A stretch of 59,950 bases of DNA from Streptomyces sp. S3(2020) (GTDB taxonomy: Bacteria; Actinomycetota; Actinomycetes; Streptomycetales; Streptomycetaceae): contig NZ_JABERD010000039.1 of the NCBI RefSeq assembly GCF_013044505.1, positions 1-59,950 on the forward strand, given 5' to 3'. Positions within the stretch are counted from its first letter, which is position 1. Each line of letters starts with the position of its first letter. The notes below the pieces were generated by a model. That model made no database searches, was not told where the DNA came from, and saw only the letters and a list, made by a program, of their open reading frames with translations. Made by a program: the position numbers and the translations under genes. This document shows, piece by piece, positions 1-7,486 of the stretch.

Positions 1-2
1 GG

Positions 3-1058
3 ACGGAAGGGGGAGCGGAAGGAGGGTCGGAAGGGCAATCGGCAGGGGAATCGGAAGCGAATGGGGAACCGGAGAGGGAACCGGACGAAGGGCGGACCGT
101 CCGGCTGGGCACCTTCATGGAGACCTGGTCCGTCCGCTTCGCTCCCGACGGCACCCGCGTGGTCGCCGGAGGCGCGTACGGGAACGTGCAGGTTTTCGAT
201 CTCCAGGGGCAACGGTCCGGGACGGCTCGGGGCGGCGCTCTCGCCTACAACGTCGGAAGCGTCGTCCTGCCCATCATGGCCGGGGTGACCGGGGCCGCGG
301 CGATGTGGATGCGCCGCCGCCCCGACGCGGGTCCCGACAGCGGCCCGTCACGCGCGCTCGCCCTCACCCCCGACGGGCGACGCGTCGCGACGGGACTCGG
401 TGCCAAAGTCCTGTTGCGCGCCACCGAGGAGGAGGACGCCCGGCCCACCAAGTTCGCCGTGGACCGGCACGACGTGACCGCGCTGGCGTTCTGCCGGAAC
501 GACCTGCTGGCCGCCGCGAGCCATCACACCGTCGGCCTCTGGTCGCTGGACCGCCCCACCAGGCTGCGCACCCTCGACCACGAGGACGCCGTCTACGCCC
601 TCGCCGTCACCCGGGACGCCACGCGACTCGCCACGGCCGGTCACTCGTACATACGCGTGTGGGACGTCGACACCGGCGAGCCGAAGCTGAGCATCGACCA
701 CCACCCGATGGTCTTCGCCGCCGACTTCAGCCCCGACGGCACCCGTCTGGTCACCGGCGCCCTCGACCACAGTGCCCGGGTGTGGGACACCACCACCGGC
801 GCCTGCCTGACCCGGCTCGAACTCCCCGACCGGGTCCGAGGGGTGGCCTACGGCCCCGACGGCGACACCCTCGCCATCGCCGCCGGCCACACGGTGACCC
901 TGCTGAACCTGGCCACCCGCCGCACGGTCCTCGAAGTCGACGGCGACTTCGGCGACGTGAGCCTCCTCCAGATCGCCCTCAGCCCCGACGGCAGCCACCT
1001 GGCCACCGTCGGCGGCGGAATGGCCTGGCTGATCCCCGTCCCGAAGAAGGCGCCATGA
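3..1058 (+). CDS. WD40-repeat protein, 5' end outside window
   Basis: The frame is open from the first bases, so the real start lies upstream; 351 residues are visible. An internal ATG at 117 begins METWSVRFAPDG, but the WD40 sequence already starts before it (RTVRLGTF), so 117 is probably not the start. Residues 1-30 are a Gly/Glu/Ser-rich linker, after which WD40 blades follow with motifs such as SPDGTRLVTG, HSARVWDTTTG and IRVWDVDTGEP. A hydrophobic stretch near residues 82-98 is unusual inside a propeller and may be a loop or membrane segment. Such Streptomyces proteins often carry an N-terminal kinase, protease or NTPase domain, but that part is not visible. The stop overlaps the next start by ATGA, indicating translational coupling. 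The role is unknown beyond a likely protein-interaction scaffold. Confidence 0.85.
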   Translation, partial: TEGGAEGGSEGQSAGESEANGEPEREPDEGRTVRLGTFMETWSVRFAPDGTRVVAGGAYGNVQVFDLQGQRSGTARGGALAYNVGSVVLPIMAGVTGAAAMWMRRRPDAGPDSGPSRALALTPDGRRVATGLGAKVLLRATEEEDARPTKFAVDRHDVTALAFCRNDLLAAASHHTVGLWSLDRPTRLRTLDHEDAVYALAVTRDATRLATAGHSYIRVWDVDTGEPKLSIDHHPMVFAADFSPDGTRLVTGALDHSARVWDTTTGACLTRLELPDRVRGVAYGPDGDTLAIAAGHTVTLLNLATRRTVLEVDGDFGDVSLLQIALSPDGSHLATVGGGMAWLIPVPKKAP

Positions 1059-1522
1059 CCGACGAGATCCTGGTCGACGTCTACGTCGCCGCCGACACCC
1101 CGCCCACGGCCGAGCGGCCCCTGCTGGACGCGCTGTCCGCCCCCGGCGTCCGCCTCCGCGTCCGCACCTGGCCCACCCGCCGCGGCCCCGACACCCTCAA
1201 CTGGCTGTTCCTGGTCGCCCTGCCCCTGCACGCCTTCCTCGGCGGCTTCGGCGGACGGCTGGCCGACGACACGTACCGCAGACTGGCCGCCCTCGTCCGG
1301 GGCCGGAGCACGGCACCCGAAGCAGCGCCCGCCCCCCGTCCGGTCGTCCTCCAGGACACCGCCACCGGCATCCGTATCGTCCTCGGCCCCGAGGCGGACG
1401 AGGAGGCGTACCGGAAGCTGCGCACGCTGGACCTCGGCCAGTTCCGCTACGACACCCTCCGCTACGACGTCACCGAGGCCCGCTGGGTCTCCGTGCCCTC
1501 CGACGACACCACCGGCGACTGA
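1055..1522 (+). CDS. hypothetical protein, coupled to the WD40 gene
   Basis: This 155-aa protein begins at ATG 1055, inside the stop of the WD40 gene (ATGA overlap), so the two are probably co-translated. I do not recognise the family. Around residues 48-65 there is a hydrophobic stretch (LNWLFLVALPLHAFLGGF). The rest is soluble-looking, with an acidic C-terminus. The C-terminal half (TGIRIVLGPEADEEAYRKL) resembles a small alpha/beta domain. Codon use is normal for the window. The coupling suggests a partner of the WD40 protein, but this is inference from position only. Confidence 0.75.
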   Translation: MTDEILVDVYVAADTPPTAERPLLDALSAPGVRLRVRTWPTRRGPDTLNWLFLVALPLHAFLGGFGGRLADDTYRRLAALVRGRSTAPEAAPAPRPVVLQDTATGIRIVLGPEADEEAYRKLRTLDLGQFRYDTLRYDVTEARWVSVPSDDTTGD

Positions 1523-1595
1523 GCGTCGAGGGATACTTGAACGGCACTCAATGTGATGCATCCCGGAGTGGAGGTAAAGGGTTCCTTTCGCTGTC

Positions 1596-1629
1596 TCCCT
1601 TCATTAGAGTGATGCTCTAAATGAAGGGA
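1596..1629 (+). promoter_or_regulatory. inverted repeat overlapping the ureAB ribosome binding site
   Basis: The arms CCCTTCATTAGAG (1597-1609) and CTCTAAATGAAGGG (1615-1628) are near-perfect reverse complements with a 5-base spacer and one unpaired base. The core TTAGAG-TGATG-CTCTAA has the size of a TetR-family operator. The right arm contains the AAGGGA ribosome binding site of ureAB (ATG at 1635). It could be an operator for the TetR protein encoded last in the operon, or an mRNA hairpin hiding the ribosome binding site. Both readings are inferences. Confidence 0.6.
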
Positions 1630-1634
1630 ACGAC

Positions 1635-2330
1635 ATGCGGCTCACCCCCACCGAACGCGACCGGCTGCTGCTCTTCGGGGCCGCCGAGCTGGCCCGTGCC
1701 CGTCGCGCCCGAGGGCTGAGGCTCAACGTGCCGGAGGCCACCGCGCTCATCGCGGACACCGTGTGCGAGGCCGCCCGGGACGGGGCCCGGCTCGCCGAGG
1801 CCGTCGAGCGGGCCCGCGCGGTGCTCGGACCGGACGACGTGCTGCCCGGTGTCGCGGACGTCGTCACCGAGGTGCATGTCGAGGCCGTCTTCGACGACGG
1901 GTCCCGGCTGGCCGTGGTGAGCGACCCGATCGGCGGCGGGCTCGGCCCCGAGGCTCCCGGCGCGCTGCTGCCCGGGCCCGACCACGCCGAGCCCGGGGCC
2001 GTCGTACGGCTGACGGTCACCAACACCGCGACCGTCCCCGTCTCCGTCACCTCCCACTTCCACTTCTTCGAGGTCAACCCGCGCCTCGACTTCGACCGCG
2101 CCGAGACCTACGGGATGCGGCTCGCCGTACCCGCCGGTTCCTCGGTGCGGTTCGGTCCGGGGGAGTCGCTGGAGATCGGCCTGCTGCCGATCGGCGGCGC
2201 CCGCGTCGCCATCGGCTTCGCCGGACTCGTCGACGGCCCCCTGGACGCACCCGGCGCCCGCGATGAGGCCCTGCGCCGCGCCGCCACCTGCGGCTATCTG
2301 GGGGTCCCTGTCGAGGAGGCCGACCGATGA
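1635..2330 (+). CDS. ureAB: urease gamma-beta fusion subunit
   Basis: This 231-aa protein joins the two small urease subunits in one chain. Residues 1-100 match urease gamma (LTPTERDRLLLFGAAELA, then LNVPEATALI). Residues about 110-215 match urease beta (TSHFHFFEVNPRL, FDRAETYGMRLAVPAGSSVRF). Together with UreC it should form the structural core of a nickel urease-type amidohydrolase in the cytoplasm. ATG 1635 follows AAGGGA. The stop overlaps a 40-codon ORF by ATGA. The C-terminal tail (ALRRAATCGYLG) is repeated in DNA 119 bp downstream. No ureD, E, F or G gene is nearby, so nickel insertion would need accessory proteins encoded elsewhere. Fused gamma-beta subunits are known in some bacteria. 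Confidence 0.93.
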   Translation: MRLTPTERDRLLLFGAAELARARRARGLRLNVPEATALIADTVCEAARDGARLAEAVERARAVLGPDDVLPGVADVVTEVHVEAVFDDGSRLAVVSDPIGGGLGPEAPGALLPGPDHAEPGAVVRLTVTNTATVPVSVTSHFHFFEVNPRLDFDRAETYGMRLAVPAGSSVRFGPGESLEIGLLPIGGARVAIGFAGLVDGPLDAPGARDEALRRAATCGYLGVPVEEADR

Positions 2331-2460
2331 GCCGTTCCGCCAGGGCTCGCCGCGAGTGTGTTGCCGCCCACGGCCCCTGCGAGGAGGCCCTGCGGCGCGG
2401 CGCTGCCTGTGGGTACCTGGGCATACGTATCGAGGAGACCGACCGATGAGCCGTCCCGGA
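2261..2460 (+). repeat. imperfect direct repeat at the ureAB/ureC junction
   Basis: Two copies of about 80 bp (about 2261-2340 and 2380-2459) lie 119 bp apart. Each contains the end of the gamma-beta subunit and the start of a downstream ORF: the first reads ALRRAATCGYLG then GACCGATGAGCCG, the second ALRRGAACGYLG then GACCGATGAGCCG. The copies have diverged by many substitutions, so the duplication is not recent. The most economical explanation is a tandem duplication of the ureAB-ureC junction. Confidence 0.85.
2327..2449 (+). CDS. 40-codon ORF created by the junction duplication
   Basis: The ORF starts at the ATG inside the ureAB stop (ATGA) and stops in the ATGA that starts ureC. It begins MSRSARARR, like the UreC start MSRPGG, and ends with a diverged copy of the UreAB tail (EEALRRGAACGYLG, then EETDR). 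It thus looks like a ureC-start/ureAB-tail chimera left by tandem duplication. Its exact length keeps a stop-start chain from ureAB through the small ORF to ureC, so it may serve to carry ribosomes across the duplicated segment. No function is known for the peptide and expression is unproven. Confidence 0.5.
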   Translation: MSRSARARRECVAAHGPCEEALRRGAACGYLGIRIEETDR

Positions 2461-4158
2461 GGGCACGCCGCCGAGGCGCGGCGCCTCACCTCCCACGAGT
2501 ACGCCGCCACCCACGGGCCCCGCGCCGGCGACCGGATCCGGCTCGGTGACTCCGGGCTGACGGTCCGCGTCGAGTCCGACTCGCAGCGCTACGGCGACGA
2601 GTTCCTCGCCGGCTTCGGCAAGACCGCCCGTGACGGGCTCCACCTCAAGGCCGCCGCCGTCCGCGAGACCTGTGACGTCGTCATCAGCAACGTCGTCGTG
2701 ATCGACGCGGCGCTGGGCATCCGCAAGGTGTCCATCGGCATCCGCGAGGGACGGATCTGCTCCATCGGGCGGGCCGGGAACCCCGACACCCTAGACGGGG
2801 TCGACGTCGTCGTCGGCACCGGCACGTCCATCGTGTCCGGCGAGGGGCTCATCGCCACCGCCGGGGCCGTCGACACACACGTCCATCTGCTGTCGCCCCG
2901 GATCATGGAGGCCTCGCTGGCCTCCGGCGTGACCACGATCATCGGGCAGGAGTTCGGTCCGGTGTGGGGCGTCGGCGTCAACTCGCCCTGGGCGCTGCGG
3001 CACGCGTTCGGCGCCTTCGACGCCTGGCCGGTCAACATCGGTTTCCTGGGCCGGGGTTCGTCCTCCCACGACGCGCCCCTGATCGAGGCCCTCGCCGAGG
3101 GCGGCGCGTCCGGCTTCAAGGTGCACGAGGACATGGGCGCCCACACCCGGGCACTGGACACGGCTCTCCGGGTCGCCGAGGAACACGACGTCCAAGTCGC
3201 CCTGCACAGCGACGGGTTGAACGAGTGCCTGTCCGTCGAGGACACCCTCCGGGTCCTGGAGGGGCGCACCATCCACGCCTTCCACATCGAGGGCTGCGGC
3301 GGCGGCCACGTCCCGAACGTGCTGAAGATGGCCGGCGTCGCCAACGTCATCGGCTCCTCCACCAACCCCACCCTGCCCTTCGGCCGGGACGCGGTCGCCG
3401 AGCACTACGGCATGATCGTCTCCGTCCACGACCTGAAGACCGACCTGCCCGGCGACGCCGCCATGGCCCGTGACCGCATCCGCGCCGGGACCATGGGCGC
3501 CGAGGACGTCCTGCACGATCTGGGCGCGATCGGCATCACCTCCTCGGACGCGCAGGGCATGGGGCGGGCGGGCGAGACGGTCCGCCGTACCTTCGCCATG
3601 GCCGGGAAGATGAAGGCCGAGCGCGGCGCCCCGGACGAGGGCCACGACAACGCGCGCGTCCTGCGCTACATGGCCAAGCTGACGATCAACCCGGCCATCG
3701 CGCACGGCCTTTCGCACGAGGTCGGCTCCATCGAGGTCGGCAAGCTGGCCGACATCGTGCTGTGGCGCCCGGAGTACTTCGGCGCGAAACCACAGCTGGT
3801 GCTGAAGTCCGGCTTCCCGGCGTACGGCGTGGTCGGCGACCCCAACGCGGCGACGGACACCTGCGAACCCCTGGTGCTGGGGCCGCAGTTCGGAGCCTAC
3901 GGCGCCACCCCCGCCGACATCTCGGTCGCCTTCGTCGCCCAGGCGGCGCTCGACCAGGGCAACGACTCGATGCCGACCCGCCGCCGCAGGGTCGCCGTCC
4001 GGGGCACCCGCGGTATCGGACCCGCCGACCTGCGCCTCAACTCCCGTACCGGAGCCGTCGATGTCGACCAGAGCACCGGGCTGGTGACCCTGGACGGCGA
4101 ACCGCTGCGCTCGCAGCCGGCCGACTCGGTCTCCCTCAACCGCCTCTACTTCCTCTAG
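2446..4158 (+). CDS. ureC: urease alpha subunit (atypical, lacks flap cysteine)
   Basis: 570 aa from ATG 2446, the normal UreC length; the frame is open further upstream but that part is duplicated DNA. The nickel ligands expected from Klebsiella urease are present: H145 and H147 (DTHVH), K225 for carbamylation (GFKVHED), H254, H280 and D368 (SSDAQ). H328 and R344 also match catalytic H320 and R336. The flap cysteine (C319 in Klebsiella) is replaced by V327. The substrate-pocket loop after GVTTII (QEFGPVWGVGVNSPW) is shorter and quite different from the usual GGTGPAAGTHATTCTPG. The enzyme is therefore probably a working nickel amidohydrolase, but urea may not be its natural substrate. It is co-transcribed with an agmatine deiminase homologue 8 bp downstream. 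Confidence 0.93.
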   Translation: MSRPGGHAAEARRLTSHEYAATHGPRAGDRIRLGDSGLTVRVESDSQRYGDEFLAGFGKTARDGLHLKAAAVRETCDVVISNVVVIDAALGIRKVSIGIREGRICSIGRAGNPDTLDGVDVVVGTGTSIVSGEGLIATAGAVDTHVHLLSPRIMEASLASGVTTIIGQEFGPVWGVGVNSPWALRHAFGAFDAWPVNIGFLGRGSSSHDAPLIEALAEGGASGFKVHEDMGAHTRALDTALRVAEEHDVQVALHSDGLNECLSVEDTLRVLEGRTIHAFHIEGCGGGHVPNVLKMAGVANVIGSSTNPTLPFGRDAVAEHYGMIVSVHDLKTDLPGDAAMARDRIRAGTMGAEDVLHDLGAIGITSSDAQGMGRAGETVRRTFAMAGKMKAERGAPDEGHDNARVLRYMAKLTINPAIAHGLSHEVGSIEVGKLADIVLWRPEYFGAKPQLVLKSGFPAYGVVGDPNAATDTCEPLVLGPQFGAYGATPADISVAFVAQAALDQGNDSMPTRRRRVAVRGTRGIGPADLRLNSRTGAVDVDQSTGLVTLDGEPLRSQPADSVSLNRLYFL

Positions 4159-4166
4159 GACTTCAG

Positions 4167-5195
4167 ATGACCTCCTTCCGCATGCCCCCGGAGTGGGCCC
4201 CGCACGAGCGCACCTGGATGGCCTGGCCCGGTCCCAACGCGACCTTCACCGACGCCGGGGAGCTGGCCGAGGCCCGGACCGCCTGGGCCTCGGTGGCCCG
4301 TGCCGTGCGCCGCTTCGAGCCGGTGACGATGGTGCACGGCGTGGGCCAGGGCGAGTCCGCGCGCGAGCTGCTCGGACCGGACGTCGACCTGGTCGAGCGC
4401 GAGCTCGACGACGCGTGGATGCGCGACATCGGGCCCACGTTCGTCAGCGACGGTCGTGAACTGGCCGCCGTGGACTGGGTGTTCAACGGCTGGGGGGCAC
4501 AGGACTGGGCGAGCTGGGAGCACGACTCCAAGATCGCCCGCCATGTCGCGGACCTCGCCGGGGTGCCGGTGCGGAGCAGCGCACTGGTCAACGAGGGCGG
4601 CGCGATCCACGTCGACGGCGAGGGCACGGTCCTGCTGACCGAGACGGTCCAGCTCGGCGCGGGGCGCAACCCCGGCTGGACCCGGGAGCGGGTAGAGGCG
4701 GAGATCCACGCCCGGCTCGGCACCACCAAGGCGATCTGGCTCCCGCACGGCCTCACCGGCGACTACGGCACCTACGGCACCCAGGGGCACGTCGACATCG
4801 TCGCGGCCTTCGCCGGGCCCGGCACCGTCGTCGTCCACAGCCAGCGGAACCCGGACCACCCCGACCACGCCCGCTCACAGGAGTACATCGAGATCCTGAG
4901 CGGCCAGACCGACGCGAAGGGCCGCCGCCTGGAGGTCGTCGAGATCCCCGCCCCCACGGTCCTGAAGGACGAGGACGGGGAGTGGGTCGACTACTCGTAC
5001 ATCAACCACTACCTCTGCAACGGCGGCGTCGTGCTCTGCGCCTTCGACGACCCGAACGACGAGATCGCGGCCGGCGTCTTCCGCCGGCTCTTCCCCGACC
5101 GGACGGTGACACTCGTGGACGCGCGGACGATCTTCGCGGGCGGTGGCGGCATCCACTGCATAACCCAGCAGCAGCCGAGCACCCTTCTCCGGTAG
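4167..5195 (+). CDS. aguA: agmatine deiminase family protein
   Basis: 342 aa; ATG 4167 lies 8 bp after ureC. The family (PPADF, guanidino-group modifying enzymes) hydrolyses agmatine to N-carbamoylputrescine and ammonia. Visible family motifs are WAPHERTWMAWP at the N-terminus, MRDIGPTFV near residue 90, NEGGAIHVDGEG near 145, the GTQGHVD histidine motif near 205, and the catalytic cysteine in GGGIHCITQQQP close to the C-terminus. The cytoplasmic enzyme sits in an operon with a urease-like enzyme, so the pathway probably takes a guanidino compound through a ureido product, releasing ammonia. No N-carbamoylputrescine amidase gene is adjacent. Exact substrate specificity cannot be read from the sequence. 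Confidence 0.9.
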   Translation: MTSFRMPPEWAPHERTWMAWPGPNATFTDAGELAEARTAWASVARAVRRFEPVTMVHGVGQGESARELLGPDVDLVERELDDAWMRDIGPTFVSDGRELAAVDWVFNGWGAQDWASWEHDSKIARHVADLAGVPVRSSALVNEGGAIHVDGEGTVLLTETVQLGAGRNPGWTRERVEAEIHARLGTTKAIWLPHGLTGDYGTYGTQGHVDIVAAFAGPGTVVVHSQRNPDHPDHARSQEYIEILSGQTDAKGRRLEVVEIPAPTVLKDEDGEWVDYSYINHYLCNGGVVLCAFDDPNDEIAAGVFRRLFPDRTVTLVDARTIFAGGGGIHCITQQQPSTLLR

Positions 5196-5204
5196 AACGG
5201 AGGA

Positions 5205-5705
5205 GTGAACGTGCTGACCTGCGCCGCCTGCGGAACCCGGCTGACCGAAGCGCTGCGGCTCCTGCCCGAGCTGCCGCCCCGCCCGGAGTACGACGGCCGG
5301 AAGGGCCCCGACGGCTTCCGGCGCCCTCCGTCGACGGTGCCGCGCGGGGCGTTCGCCGTGGACCCGGAGCCCTCCGGGGCGCCCTATGTGCCGCACCCCG
5401 ATCCCGAGTGGTGCGACTCCGCGAACCCGGGCAACAGCTGCATGGGCGACCCGGACGGGCAGGGCTTCCTGACGTCCGCCGGGCCGCGCGGCACGCTGGT
5501 GACCCACCCCGAGGACAGCCGCGACCATCTGGCCGACAACCCCGCGCGCCAGGAGATCGGGTGCTGCGGCCCGCCCGGTCGCGAGGGCCCCAACTCCCTG
5601 TGCCCGGGGTGTGGTTCGGTGGTGGCGACGCTGTACGCCGACTGCACCGGCGCGTACGAGACGGACTTCCTGCCGGACGCCGTCCGGGTGGAGGCCGTCG
5701 CGTGA
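5205..5705 (+). CDS. cysteine-rich zinc-ribbon-like protein of unknown function
   Basis: 166 aa from GTG 5205, with GGAG directly upstream and 9 bp after the deiminase gene. The N-terminus has a CAACG knuckle and the C-terminal part has CPGCG, with further cysteines in between (EWCDSANPGNSC, IGCCGPPG). The pattern suggests one or two zinc sites. The middle is Pro/Gly-rich. I do not recognise a named family. Its place between the deiminase and the regulator, with the last bases overlapping the TetR start (GTGA), makes it part of the same operon. A metal-binding or structural role is possible but not shown. Confidence 0.8.
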   Translation: MNVLTCAACGTRLTEALRLLPELPPRPEYDGRKGPDGFRRPPSTVPRGAFAVDPEPSGAPYVPHPDPEWCDSANPGNSCMGDPDGQGFLTSAGPRGTLVTHPEDSRDHLADNPARQEIGCCGPPGREGPNSLCPGCGSVVATLYADCTGAYETDFLPDAVRVEAVA

Positions 5706-6307
5706 CCCCCGCCCGCCGCCGCACCCCCGCCCCGCCCCGCGAGGACGTCCTCGCCGCCGCCATGGAGATGATCGCCGAACTCGGCCTGGAGAAGCTCACC
5801 ATGGCGGCCCTCGGCCGCGAGGTCGGCATGAGCAGCGGCCACCTCCTGTACTACTTCCACTCCAAGGACGAACTGCTGCTCCAGACCCTGGAGTGGAGCG
5901 AGGGCCGGCTGGGCACCGAGCGCGGCCGCCTCCTCATCCGCACGGCCGCCGCGCGCGAACGGCTCGATGCGTACGTCGACCTGTATGTCCCCGACGGCCA
6001 TCGCGACCCCCACTGGACGCTCTGGCTGGAGGTCTGGAACCGCTCGCAGAACGCCCCCGCCGACGCCCGTGACCGACAGGCCGCCATCGAGGGCGCCTGG
6101 CACCGCGACCTCGTGGCACTGCTCGCGGAAGGGGTGTCGAGGGGAGAGTTCCGCGCGGTCGACCCGGACCGCGTGGCCGCCCGGCTCAGGGCCCTGCTCG
6201 ACGGCTTCTCCATCCACGTGGCGATCGGGCTGCGCGGCACGGACCGAGCGCAGATTCTCGGCCACGTACGGGAGTTCCTGGACGAGAACCTCCTCGCGGA
6301 CGTGTGA
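5702..6307 (+). CDS. TetR/AcrR-family regulator
   Basis: 201 aa from GTG 5702, which overlaps the previous stop (GTGA). Residues about 13-60 form the TetR DNA-binding domain (EDVLAAAMEMIAELGLEKLTM, then GREVGMSSGHLLYYFHSKDELL). The rest is a helical ligand-binding domain resembling BetI-type members. As the last gene of the urease/deiminase operon it probably controls that operon in response to a pathway compound. The inverted repeat at 1596-1629 is the natural operator candidate. Ligand and operator are inferences. Confidence 0.9.
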   Translation: MTPARRRTPAPPREDVLAAAMEMIAELGLEKLTMAALGREVGMSSGHLLYYFHSKDELLLQTLEWSEGRLGTERGRLLIRTAAARERLDAYVDLYVPDGHRDPHWTLWLEVWNRSQNAPADARDRQAAIEGAWHRDLVALLAEGVSRGEFRAVDPDRVAARLRALLDGFSIHVAIGLRGTDRAQILGHVREFLDENLLADV

Positions 6308-6436
6308 CCCCGAGCCCGGGTTGTACGCAATAAGGCCGATTGACCCTGTGGCCGGTGGTGCGTTTGCCTCGTGGAGAGCCCCCAGGCCCTGCGCGGGGCC
6401 GGGGGAAGCACGTCCACGGGGAACACAGGGGGGAAC

Positions 6437-7486
6437 ATGTCCAGAGCCGTACGTGTGTCCAGCGTGTCCTTGAGCGCCGCGCTGCTGCTCACGCTCACCG
6501 CGACGACCGCCGGTGCCGAGCCGCACGCGCCCCGGGTGCACCGGGTCAGCACCGCCGCCGACGGCACCCAGGCCGACGGTGCCTCCACCGCCGCCACGAC
6601 CACACCGAACGGCCGCTTCGTCGCGTTCCGTTCGTCGGCGACCAACCTCGTGCCCGAGGGAATCACCCACCCGGGCACCTACGCGTACATCCGCGACCTG
6701 AGAACGGGCGAGGTCACCAAGATCGAGGCCGCGCTGAGCACGCCCCGGCTCAGCGCCGACGGCCGCTGGGCGACGTACACCGACTGGGGCATCCGTAAGA
6801 TCAACGTCTTCCTGACCGACCTGACCACCGGCACCAGGATCCGCGTCGGGGGCGACGCCCAGGACAGCGCGGGATCCCCGGACATCAGCGCGAACGGCCG
6901 CTACATCGCCTACACATGGTCCGGGCATCCGCAGTTCCCGACCCGGATCGACGTCTACGACCGGGAGACCGGCACCCACGAGACCGTCAGCGCGGGCCCC
7001 GCCGACTCCGCCCGGGACATGGGCAACGCGTCCGTCAGCGGCGACGGCCGCCAGGTCGCCTACCAGGACAACGGCACCGGTGACGTCTGGGTCGCCGACC
7101 GCACGACCGGCACACAGACCGAGGCCGACGACGGCACGCCGTCGACCGTGGTCCAGCTGAGTGCCGACGGCCGGGTGCTGGCCATGGATTCGGCGGACGG
7201 CTCGTATGTGCGGGAGCTGCGCACCGGCCGCGTCCAGCACTTCCCCGGCGTCCGCGTCCTGGCCGTCAGCCCCGACGGACAGCGGCTCCTGCTGCGCGAC
7301 GGACAGTCGAACCTGACCCTGCGCACCCTGCGCGGCGGACACGAGACCCCTGTCGGACGCGGCTCCGCCGGCGAGCGGTCGGTCTCCGCCCACGGCCGCT
7401 CGGTCGTCTACGCCACCGAGGACGCGGACGTCGTCCCCGGTGACACCAACGGCGTGTACGACGTCTTCCAATGGAGGTCGCGCTGA
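6437..7486 (+). CDS. secreted TolB-like beta-propeller protein (paralogue 1)
   Basis: 349 aa. ATG 6437 is chosen because it follows a G-rich ribosome binding site and starts a clear signal peptide (MSRAVRVSSVSLSAALLLTL, cleavage after TTAGA). The mature protein is made of PD40/TolB-type blades with repeated motifs such as RFVAFRS, SADGRWATYTD, SANGRYIAYTW and DVFQW at the end. It should be exported and fold into a beta-propeller. The stop overlaps the next gene's start (TGATG). All three neighbouring genes share the mature N-terminus RVSTAADG(T/S)QADG or a relative. No enzymatic residues are evident. Confidence 0.88.
   Translation: MSRAVRVSSVSLSAALLLTLTATTAGAEPHAPRVHRVSTAADGTQADGASTAATTTPNGRFVAFRSSATNLVPEGITHPGTYAYIRDLRTGEVTKIEAALSTPRLSADGRWATYTDWGIRKINVFLTDLTTGTRIRVGGDAQDSAGSPDISANGRYIAYTWSGHPQFPTRIDVYDRETGTHETVSAGPADSARDMGNASVSGDGRQVAYQDNGTGDVWVADRTTGTQTEADDGTPSTVVQLSADGRVLAMDSADGSYVRELRTGRVQHFPGVRVLAVSPDGQRLLLRDGQSNLTLRTLRGGHETPVGRGSAGERSVSAHGRSVVYATEDADVVPGDTNGVYDVFQWRSR

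Noticed and set aside
2263..2445. N-terminal extension of UreC
   Set aside because: The extension is translated duplicated DNA; UreC homology begins just after ATG 2446, which is also the ATGA overlap of the small ORF.
1635..6307. Complete urease cluster
   Set aside because: No ureD, ureE, ureF or ureG gene is present; only the structural subunits are encoded here.
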